Shown one piece after another: positions 1-5,062 of a DNA stretch of 5,062 bases. Every line of letters begins with the position of its first letter. Position 1 is the stretch's first letter. The stretch is from JBCCRH01 sp039208045 (GTDB taxonomy: Bacteria > Bacteroidota > Bacteroidia > Chitinophagales > Saprospiraceae): the NCBI GenBank assembly GCA_039208045.1, contig JBCCRH010000425.1, forward strand, positions 1 to 5,062. Direction: 5' to 3'. The position numbers and the translations under genes were made by a program. Under the pieces are notes generated by a model. It did no database searches, was not told where the DNA came from, and saw only the letters and a list, made by a program, of their open reading frames with translations.

Positions 1-5
1 CGAGA

Positions 6-2825
6 CTAGCGCGCCAAAAACATATACCGCTGCTTATCCAACTCCCTAAAGAATGGATCAGACAAGTCCTTAATAAATCGGATAGCTTCCCCCGTCGATT
101 TCATCTCTGGCCCTAAATTTTTATCCACATTCGGAAATTTCTCAAAAGAGAATACGGGCACCTTTATCGCATATCCACCAGGGCGCGGTTTAATATCGAA
201 GTCTTTGAGCTTGTGGGTGCCTAGCATGACCTTGGTGGCAATTTTTAGGTAAGGTACTTGGTAGGCTTTTGCAATAAATGGAGTGGTGCGCGAAGCTCTG
301 GGGTTGGCCTCAATCACGTATACTTTCTCATCTTTAATCGCAAATTGGATATTGATGAGTCCCTTAATCTTCAGTGCTTTTGCAATCTTTTTAGCGTATT
401 CTACCATGGTACTCACCACATTTACCGAAAGGCTATACGTAGGTAGTACCGCAGAGCTATCACCAGAGTGAATGCCGGCAGGCTCAATATGCTCCATAAT
501 CCCCATGATGTGCACCTCATCGCCATCGCAGATAGCATCGATCTCTGCTTCTTTTGCACGTTCGAGGAATTGATCGATTAGTACCTTGTTATCAGGTAAG
601 TGCTTGAATATATCTAGTACTTGACGCTCTAGCTCGTCATCATTGATGACAATACGCATTTTTTGACCCCCTAGCACATAAGAAGGGCGAACTAGCACCG
701 GATAACCTGTTCGGTGCGCAACTGCAAGAGCCTCATCTGCATCATTGGCTACGCCATATTCGGGGTAGGGAATGCCCAACTCTTTTAGCAAATCAGAGAA
801 TGAGCCCCGATCTTCTGCTAAGTCCATAGACGGGAAATCTGTACCAATTATTTTGATACCACGTTCGTGGAATTTTTCTGCTAGCTTTAGCGCAGTTTGA
901 CCACCAAGTTGGACGATGACGCCTTCTGGTTGCTCCAGCTCTAGAATTTCTTCTAAATGTTCCCAGAAGATCGGCTCAAAGTAGAGCTTATCCGCCATAT
1001 CAAAATCAGTGGATACCGTCTCCGGATTGCAGTTGATCATAATGGCTTCCATCCCTACTTCCTTAATGGCTAGCAAGCCATGCACACAGCAGTAATCAAA
1101 TTCAATCCCTTGGCCAATACGATTGGGGCCGGAGCCTAATACCACAATTTTTTTCTTACCTTCAGATGGAATACTTTCGTTTTCTGCATCGAAAGTAGAA
1201 TAGAAATAAGGGGTTTTAGCTTCGAACTCTGCTGCGCAAGTATCTACTACCTTATAAGTACGGCGAATACCTAGCTTTTTGCGGTAACGCGATACCTCCC
1301 GCTCCTTAATACGCAAGAGCCAGGCGATCTGCGCATCTGAATAGCCACACTCTTTGAGCTCACGCATAAAATCTTCAGGAATATCTTCCGCTACATTGTA
1401 GCGCATCAGGCGCTTCTCCATTTTTACTAAGCGCTTGATTTGTTTAATAAACCAAGGATCAATATATGTTAGCTTATGAATGGTTTTTTCTGGTACTCCC
1501 AATCGAAGGGCATCTTTAAGTCTAAAGATGCGGTCATCGCTTGCCTTTTCAAGGCGCTCTAGAATATCTGCTGTTTTTATCCACTCTTTCATATCCGCCC
1601 CAAGTCCCATACGGTTATTCTCTAGCGACTGGCAGGCTTTCTGCAAGGCTTCCAAGAAGCTGCGGCCAATGGCCATCACCTCTCCTACTGACTTCATTTG
1701 AAGCCCTAAGTGATGATCTGCTCCGTGGAATTTTTCAAAATTCCAACGCGGCATTTTTACAATAACATAATCTAAGGTAGGCTCAAAGTAAGCAGAGGTG
1801 GTCTGTGTAATCTGATTTTTTAGCTCCCCCAGGGTGTAGCCGATAGCTAGCTTTGCAGCAATTTTGGCGATGGGGTAGCCCGTGGCCTTGCTGGCTAGCG
1901 CTGAAGAGCGCGAAACACGAGGGTTGATCTCAATAACGATCAGCTCTTCCGTTTCTGGATTAATAGAAAATTGGATATTACAACCTCCTGCAAAATTACC
2001 CAGGGATCGCATCGCTTGGATAGCTTGATTTCGCATTTCCTGGTAGGCAGTATCCGAAAGTGTCATGGCAGGCGCCACCGTGATGCTATCACCGGTATGG
2101 ATACCCATCGGGTCGAAGTTTTCTACCGTACAGATAATGACGACATTATCATCTGCATCACGCAGCAGCTCCAGCTCGTATTCTTTCCATCCTAGCACTG
2201 CTTTTTCCACTAGTACTTCGTGAGTTGGCGACATGTTAAGCCCTCTGCGCAGAGCTGCATCGAACTCCTCTGGACGATGTACGAATCCTCCTCCTGTTCC
2301 ACCCAAGGTGTAGGAAGGACGAATTACTAAAGGAAAGCCAATCTTTTGTGCGGCTTCTTTACCTTCTAAAAAAGAGTTAGCGATGAAGGAAGGGGCTACT
2401 CCAAGGCCCTCTTTGACCATAAGCTGGCGAAACGCTTCTCTATTTTCCGTCAACTCGATAGCATCTAAGTCTACACCGATCAGTTTGACATTGTATTTTT
2501 CCCATACGCCTCGCTCCCCTGCTTCGATAGCCAAATTGAGACCTGTTTGCCCACCCATCGTAGGTAAAACGGCATCGATCTGACGCTCTTGCAGCACTTG
2601 CTCAATGCTTTCCACTGTGAGTGGTAATAGATACACATGATCCGCTGTAACAGGATCTGTCATAATCGTAGCTGGGTTCGAATTGATTAGTGTTACTTCA
2701 ATTCCCTCCTCCCTGAGTGAGCGGGAGGCTTGAGAACCAGAGTAGTCAAATTCGCACGCTTGACCAATAATGATGGGTCCGCTACCAATGATGAGGACGG
2801 ATTTTATGGATAGATCTTTTGGCAT
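6..2825 (-). CDS. carB: Carbamoyl-phosphate synthase large subunit (CarB), short form without MGS-like domain
   Basis: This is the synthetase subunit that makes carbamoyl phosphate from bicarbonate, two ATP and ammonia, the ammonia normally being supplied by the glutaminase subunit CarA. It acts in the cytoplasm and feeds pyrimidine and arginine synthesis. The 939-residue protein shows the duplicated architecture: carboxyphosphate half about 1-400 (SNPATIMTDP, PTMGGQTGLN), oligomerisation region about 400-555, and carbamoyl-phosphate half about 556-935 (GPNRIGQGIEFDYCCVH). ATP and metal ligands known from the E. coli enzyme are present: R129, R169, Q285, E299, N301, R303, and in the second half R673, R713, Q827, E839, N841. 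E. coli CarB has about 1073 residues. This one stops right after the second ATP-grasp half (GPEMKSTGEAIRFIKD...), so the allosteric MGS-like domain is absent. The coding frame is otherwise undamaged and ends in TAG, so I read it as a natural short form. The ATG at 2825 matches the usual MPK- start. carA is not in the window. Confidence 0.97.
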   Translation of the reverse strand: MPKDLSIKSVLIIGSGPIIIGQACEFDYSGSQASRSLREEGIEVTLINSNPATIMTDPVTADHVYLLPLTVESIEQVLQERQIDAVLPTMGGQTGLNLAIEAGERGVWEKYNVKLIGVDLDAIELTENREAFRQLMVKEGLGVAPSFIANSFLEGKEAAQKIGFPLVIRPSYTLGGTGGGFVHRPEEFDAALRRGLNMSPTHEVLVEKAVLGWKEYELELLRDADDNVVIICTVENFDPMGIHTGDSITVAPAMTLSDTAYQEMRNQAIQAMRSLGNFAGGCNIQFSINPETEELIVIEINPRVSRSSALASKATGYPIAKIAAKLAIGYTLGELKNQITQTTSAYFEPTLDYVIVKMPRWNFEKFHGADHHLGLQMKSVGEVMAIGRSFLEALQKACQSLENNRMGLGADMKEWIKTADILERLEKASDDRIFRLKDALRLGVPEKTIHKLTYIDPWFIKQIKRLVKMEKRLMRYNVAEDIPEDFMRELKECGYSDAQIAWLLRIKEREVSRYRKKLGIRRTYKVVDTCAAEFEAKTPYFYSTFDAENESIPSEGKKKIVVLGSGPNRIGQGIEFDYCCVHGLLAIKEVGMEAIMINCNPETVSTDFDMADKLYFEPIFWEHLEEILELEQPEGVIVQLGGQTALKLAEKFHERGIKIIGTDFPSMDLAEDRGSFSDLLKELGIPYPEYGVANDADEALAVAHRTGYPVLVRPSYVLGGQKMRIVINDDELERQVLDIFKHLPDNKVLIDQFLERAKEAEIDAICDGDEVHIMGIMEHIEPAGIHSGDSSAVLPTYSLSVNVVSTMVEYAKKIAKALKIKGLINIQFAIKDEKVYVIEANPRASRTTPFIAKAYQVPYLKIATKVMLGTHKLKDFDIKPRPGGYAIKVPVFSFEKFPNVDKNLGPEMKSTGEAIRFIKDLSDPFFRELDKQRYMFLAR

Positions 2826-2853
2826 GACTTGATTATCTTATATGAATTGAGCG

Positions 2854-2861
2854 CAAAGATA
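2854..2861 (-). promoter_or_regulatory. Candidate carB promoter, -7 box
   Basis: Read on the minus strand this is TATCTTTG, a perfect match to the Bacteroidota -7 consensus TAnnTTTG. It sits 28 bp before the carB ATG, which would give a leader of roughly 20 nt. The -33 element is weak: the nearest TTG (2884-2886) lies 22 bp upstream instead of about 19, inside the last codons of the lipoprotein gene. If active, it lets carB be transcribed independently of that gene. No Shine-Dalgarno sequence is visible; the leader is A/T-rich. Confidence 0.5.
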
Positions 2862-2869
2862 GAAATCAT

Positions 2870-3559
2870 TTATTGATACACCTCAATTGGCTTTGACAAA
2901 GAGTAAAACTCTACATTGGCTTCGATCTTGCGAATGCCAATCTCCTCTCGGTATAGCTTCTTTTTTACCAGGTAAAATTCTCCTTTCCCCATGTTCAAGG
3001 ACTGTAGCTGCTGGGCACTTAGGGAGTATTCTATGCTCTCTCTAGGGCCATCAAAGCTAATAGAAGTGGCTCTATTCTTACTATCGTTAAATAAAAAGAC
3101 CAGCTGTTCATCTGATGCTAGTTGTCCACCGTTGACGGTGACTAGCACATCTTGATTTAGAAGAATGGAATCTTGCAAGAAGAAATCATCGATAGGCTCT
3201 AGCTCGACATTAAAATCTTGCAGCTCGCCCGTATCATTTTTGTATCCAAAACGAAATCGCTCTGGATAGGTGATACGGTTTCTGGTGGTTGTATACCGAG
3301 CAATATTGTTAGGTAGTGTTTTAGCTTCCATCCCACTTCCCAAGAAAGAGACCCCGCCAAAAAAAGTTTTAGGATTGGCAGTAGCCAGGCTATCGCCTTC
3401 AAAGAAAGAGGCGGTTGCTTTAATTTGCTGTTCGGTTTGTAAAAAGCGGACGTAGTACTGCTCAAAAATGGTAGGACTCGTATCAGCTATTTCGCTAGAT
3501 GTGCAGCTAGTGAGTGCCAGACCCAATAGCAAGAAATGAGAAACACACTTTCCAATCAT
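2870..3559 (-). CDS. Putative lipoprotein of unknown function
   Basis: I do not recognise this family. With the ATG at 3559 the product is 229 residues. It begins with a short basic stretch, a hydrophobic core (FLLLGLAL) and a lipobox L16-T17-S18-C19, so it should be exported, cleaved before C19 and lipid-anchored in the envelope. The mature part has no visible transmembrane segment. It alternates polar and hydrophobic residues in a way that suggests a beta-rich fold (for example QDVLVTVNGG and QLVFLFND), followed by a Lys/Glu-rich C-terminal part. No catalytic motif is evident. The frame could open further upstream at a TTG (3580), but that TTG lies inside the promoter's -7 box and would put seven extra residues before the signal peptide, so I prefer the ATG. 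The gene ends 44 bp before carB on the same strand and is divergent from the TonB-dependent receptor. Read-through into carB is possible because no terminator is visible between them. Confidence 0.8.
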   Translation of the reverse strand: MIGKCVSHFLLLGLALTSCTSSEIADTSPTIFEQYYVRFLQTEQQIKATASFFEGDSLATANPKTFFGGVSFLGSGMEAKTLPNNIARYTTTRNRITYPERFRFGYKNDTGELQDFNVELEPIDDFFLQDSILLNQDVLVTVNGGQLASDEQLVFLFNDSKNRATSISFDGPRESIEYSLSAQQLQSLNMGKGEFYLVKKKLYREEIGIRKIEANVEFYSLSKPIEVYQ

Positions 3560-3577
3560 TACGTGGTATTTTAGCCG

Positions 3578-3608
3578 CAAAGATCAATAATGAAAGGCAA
3601 GGCGCAAA
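3578..3608 (-). promoter_or_regulatory. Promoter of the lipoprotein gene (Bacteroidota type)
   Basis: On the minus strand a -33 TTTG (3605-3608, within a longer T-run) is followed after exactly 19 bp by GATCTTTG (3578-3585). That is 7 of 8 positions of TAnnTTTG apart from the first base, with ideal spacing. Transcription would begin about ten bases before the ATG at 3559, leaving a very short leader. The only alternative start for the gene, a TTG at 3580, overlaps the -7 box, which argues against it. Confidence 0.6.
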
Positions 3609-3830
3609 AATTCGCACCGCTTATGATGTCTTGCTTACGTACTTTTTTGTCGGGCAAAGGACGCACTTAATCTTTTGTACACATGCAGAAGGGAGCACTT
3701 TTTGAAAACATTTCGTTAAGATTTTTGTAACATCTACCGTTGAAGCCAGTTTAATACTGTATTTATAAGTGGAAAGCCTAGTCCGCTGACCTTTTGGCAA
3801 ATTAGAAACCTGACTTTTTCGTAAAAGAGC

Positions 3831-3862
3831 TTTAAGCAGCATACCTTGAAATAGTACCTTTG
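3831..3862 (+). promoter_or_regulatory. Candidate distal rightward promoter
   Basis: TACCTTTG at 3855-3862 is a perfect TAnnTTTG -7 box on the plus strand. A near-consensus -33 (TTTA, 3831-3834) lies 20 bp upstream. Transcription would start near 3870, giving the receptor gene a leader of about 200 nt that contains all the repeats described at 3864-3990, or alternatively producing a separate small RNA. This rests on motif matching only. In A/T-rich DNA such an 8-mer with four fixed T/G positions can arise by chance. Confidence 0.35.
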
Positions 3863-3863
3863 A

Positions 3864-3916
3864 TTATAGCATAGTATCGCCTCTCGATTACCCTGGAAAC
3901 CAGGCAAAAACTATAA
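3864..3916. repeat. Nested dyad: TTATAG...CTATAA around a CCTGG/CCAGG hairpin
   Basis: An inner perfect inverted repeat CCTGG-AAA-CCAGG (3892-3904) is flanked by an outer pair TTATAG (3864-3869) and CTATAA (3911-3916). The inner stem is five mostly G:C pairs with a three-base loop. On neither strand is it followed directly by a T-run, so it is not a standard terminator. It lies just downstream of the candidate distal promoter and could be part of a leader RNA or a protein-binding site. Function unknown. Confidence 0.4.
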
Positions 3917-3937
3917 CAAATCCATTCAAATATTTTA

Positions 3938-3968
3938 ATCAGACAAGTCTTGTCTTTGATCAGACAAG
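3938..3968. promoter_or_regulatory. Triple AGACAAG repeat, putative operator or switchable stem
   Basis: The heptamer AGACAAG occurs at 3941-3947, inverted (CTTGTCT) at 3949-3955, and again direct at 3962-3968. The first two form a perfect 15-bp palindrome around a single T. The second and third form a 7-bp stem with a six-base loop. The direct copies are embedded in an identical 10-mer, ATCAGACAAG (3938-3947 and 3959-3968), exactly 21 bp apart, about two helical turns. The cluster is centred about 120 bp upstream of the receptor start. This is the shape expected of a dimeric regulator's operator, or of mutually exclusive RNA stems if transcription starts near 3870. Which protein or signal might act here is unknown. 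Confidence 0.5.
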
Positions 3969-3973
3969 GTAGA

Positions 3974-3990
3974 TTTCAAAATCTTTGAAA
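3974..3990. repeat. TTTCAAA-N3-TTTGAAA dyad
   Basis: This is a perfect 7-bp inverted repeat around three bases, lying five bases beyond the triple heptamer cluster. Its right half contains AATCTTTG (3980-3987), a partial -7 box, with a TTTG at 3955-3958 spaced 21 bp upstream, so it could also be a weak promoter. A T-run follows only ten bases later, which makes a terminator role unlikely. Confidence 0.35.
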
Positions 3991-4011
3991 AGAATTGTAA
4001 TTTTTTTAACA

Positions 4012-4043
4012 TTGTGCACTGGTCTAAAAGGCATAGACTTTTG
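4012..4043 (+). promoter_or_regulatory. Candidate proximal promoter of the TonB-dependent receptor gene
   Basis: TTG (4012-4014) is followed after 21 bp by GACTTTTG (4036-4043), which shares A at position 2 and the TTTG end with the Bacteroidota -7 consensus and deviates at its first base like the lipoprotein promoter. It would start transcription around 4050, with a leader of roughly 20 nt before the ATG at 4073. A run of seven T at 4001-4007 lies just upstream. Spacing is slightly longer than ideal. Confidence 0.4.
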
Positions 4044-4072
4044 CTTTTATATGAAAATCAAAACAACATTTT

Positions 4073-5062
4073 ATGGCACGTTTTTTACTCCTAACTTTTT
4101 TCGCTTTAGCCATTGGGACGGCGGCCACTGCCCAGACTTCTCTGTTCGGGAAGGTCATGGATGAAGAGAGCAGTGAACCGGTCTTATTTGGTAGCGTCGC
4201 GCTGTATAAAAATGGTGTCCTAATCACTGGGACAGAAACCGATTTTGACGGGAATTTCAACTTTCCAGCACTTGATCCTGGTACTTACGATGTAGAAGTA
4301 AGCTACGTTGGTTATCAACCAAAGCGAGTTACAGGAGTAAAGGTATTGGCGGGCAAAGCCAATAAAGTGGATATTAAGTTAGCCTCCGGTACGGGAGTGA
4401 TCTTAGAGGAAATTGTCGTCACAGCCTACGAAGTACCGCTTATCGAGCAAGATAATACCACTTCTGGCAAGGTAATCACGAGTGATGAAATCAAAAATCT
4501 TCCAACTAGAAACATCAACGCTCTGGCAGCCACTTCCGCAGGTCTGGCGTCCGCCGACGAAGGGGATGCTATTAATGTGAGGGGTTCGCGCTCCGATGCA
4601 ACTGATTATTATGTAGATGGTATTCGGGTTACTGGTTCTAATAACTTGGTGCCAGAATCAGAAATTGATCAGCTACAGGTAATCACTGGTGGTATTGAAG
4701 CACAGTACGGTGATGTGACGGGGGGTATTATCTCGATCACTACCAAAGGGCCATCTAGTAAATTTTCTGGTGGCGTAGAGGCGGAGACTTCTGAGTTTCT
4801 TGATCCTTTTGGTCAGAGTTTGGTAGGGTTCAACCTGAGTGGCCCTATCTTAAAGCGTAGCGATGGGCGCTCTATTTTAGGTTTTCGTCTAGCCGGTCGT
4901 TATACTTATCAGCAAGATGATGATCCTTCAGCAGTACCCATCTATCAAATAACGGATGAGTCGTTAGCAGAGGTAGAGGCTAATCCAGTGATTCTATCTG
5001 GTGGTTCGCCACTAGCGGCTTCAGAAACCTTAACAAATGATGATGTAAGAATACTAGATGCA
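4073..5062 (+). CDS. TonB-dependent outer-membrane receptor, N-terminal part (cut by window end)
   Basis: The visible 330 codons encode the start of an outer-membrane transporter energised by TonB-ExbBD. Residues 1-20 are a signal peptide (MARFLLLTFFALAIGTAATA) with an A-T-A cleavage site before Q21. Residues about 23-104 form a carboxypeptidase-regulatory-like beta-sandwich (GKVMDEESSEPVLFGSV, DFDGNFNFPALDPGTYDVEV, SYVGY). A TonB-box-like EEIVVTA follows at 113-118. The plug spans about 125-226 (VITSDEIKNLP, INVRGSRSDATDYYVDGIRV, EIDQLQVITGGIEAQYGDVTGGIISITTKG), after which barrel strands begin (GFNLSGPIL, GFRLAGRYTYQ). The wording resembles Oar-like receptors more than SusC, but the substrate cannot be deduced. 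An in-frame stop at 4052-4054 leaves the ATG at 4073 as the only start that keeps the signal peptide. No partner such as a SusD-type lipoprotein lies upstream; the region beyond 5062 is unseen. Confidence 0.93.
   Translation, partial: MARFLLLTFFALAIGTAATAQTSLFGKVMDEESSEPVLFGSVALYKNGVLITGTETDFDGNFNFPALDPGTYDVEVSYVGYQPKRVTGVKVLAGKANKVDIKLASGTGVILEEIVVTAYEVPLIEQDNTTSGKVITSDEIKNLPTRNINALAATSAGLASADEGDAINVRGSRSDATDYYVDGIRVTGSNNLVPESEIDQLQVITGGIEAQYGDVTGGIISITTKGPSSKFSGGVEAETSEFLDPFGQSLVGFNLSGPILKRSDGRSILGFRLAGRYTYQQDDDPSAVPIYQITDESLAEVEANPVILSGGSPLAASETLTNDDVRILDA

Larger units (their letters stand above)
3560..4072. other. Gene-free divergent intergenic region (513 bp)
   Basis: This A/T-rich stretch separates the lipoprotein gene (leftward) from the TonB-dependent receptor (rightward). 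I find no convincing coding sequence in it; the short open frames have compositions unlike real proteins and no homology I recognise. It holds the lipoprotein promoter at its left end, a candidate distal rightward promoter near 3831-3862, a small hairpin nested in a longer dyad (3864-3916), the triple AGACAAG cluster (3938-3968), a TTTCAAA/TTTGAAA dyad (3974-3990), a run of seven T (4001-4007) and the proximal receptor promoter (4012-4043). From about 3610 to 3830 I see nothing I can name. Confidence 0.7.

Noticed and set aside
6..60. CarB as a truncated pseudogene because it is about 135 residues shorter than the E. coli protein
   Set aside because: The frame is intact throughout, all ATP and metal ligands are present, and the end falls exactly at a domain boundary with a natural-looking tail, so a short functional form is the better reading.
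57..68. The 12-mer ATCAGACAAGTC inside carB, identical to part of the repeat cluster at 3938-3949
   Set aside because: One shared 12-mer is about what chance predicts among all pairs in a 5-kb window. Here it simply encodes the D-L-S-D segment near the CarB C-terminus and lacks the palindrome and the third copy.
258..2583. Several plus-strand open frames of 60-75 codons inside carB
   Set aside because: They lie opposite a well-conserved enzyme gene, have no recognisable product and are antisense shadows.
3643..3677. Possible rightward promoter: T-run ending TTTG at 3646-3649 and TAATCTTTTG at 3668-3677
   Set aside because: The -7 part has an extra base relative to TAnnTTTG, and downstream there is only a 15-codon frame starting at an ATG near 3684. 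Not strong enough to list.
3621..3842. A 73-codon open frame on the minus strand with ATG at 3842, upstream of the lipoprotein promoter
   Set aside because: The product is Lys/Ser/Thr-rich with scattered Cys and no recognisable domain or export signal. No TAnnTTTG box sits at a suitable distance on that strand, only a TATAAT, which is not the usual Bacteroidota element. It looks like chance translation of A/T-rich intergenic DNA.
3974..4007. TTTCAAA/TTTGAAA dyad followed by seven T as a rightward terminator or attenuator
   Set aside because: The stem is A/T-rich and the T-run begins ten bases after it, so it does not meet the form of an intrinsic terminator.
4024..4260. A 78-codon minus-strand frame across the receptor start
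   Set aside because: It is antisense to the signal peptide and regulatory-like domain, and its composition mirrors the sense codons; no support as a gene.

Overview
The window looks like chromosomal DNA of a member of the Bacteroidota. Three things point there. (1) Promoter-like sites in front of the genes match the Bacteroidota pattern TTTG-N19-TAnnTTTG rather than TTGACA/TATAAT. (2) The starts lack clear Shine-Dalgarno sequences. (3) The right-hand gene is a TonB-dependent receptor with the N-terminal carboxypeptidase-regulatory-like extension typical of this phylum. Its plug wording (VPLIEQDNTTSG, INALAATSAG) reminds me of Saprospiria/Lewinella-type receptors. That is recollection, not a search result.

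Layout. Positions 6-2825 (minus strand) hold a complete carB, the large subunit of carbamoyl-phosphate synthase. It has both ATP-grasp halves intact but no C-terminal MGS-like allosteric domain. Behind its start, 44 bp away on the same strand, is a 229-residue predicted lipoprotein of unknown function (2870-3559). Next comes a 513-bp gene-free divergent region (3560-4072). It carries the lipoprotein promoter at one end, one or two candidate promoters for the rightward gene, and a cluster of inverted and direct repeats (3864-3990). From 4073 to the right edge runs the first 330 codons of an outer-membrane TonB-dependent receptor, cut by the window end.

How they work together. CarB is a housekeeping enzyme that makes carbamoyl phosphate for pyrimidine and arginine synthesis. 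A -7 box just ahead of it suggests it can be transcribed independently of the lipoprotein gene. The lipoprotein and the receptor are divergent and both destined for the envelope, but nothing in the sequence proves a shared function. The most interesting non-coding signal is three copies of AGACAAG (plus, minus, plus) in 28 bp upstream of the receptor, with a 21-bp period between the direct copies. It looks like an operator or a switchable RNA stem. I saw no CRISPR array, mobile element, tRNA, rRNA or clear intrinsic terminator. I did not find strong evidence for a wholly new system.
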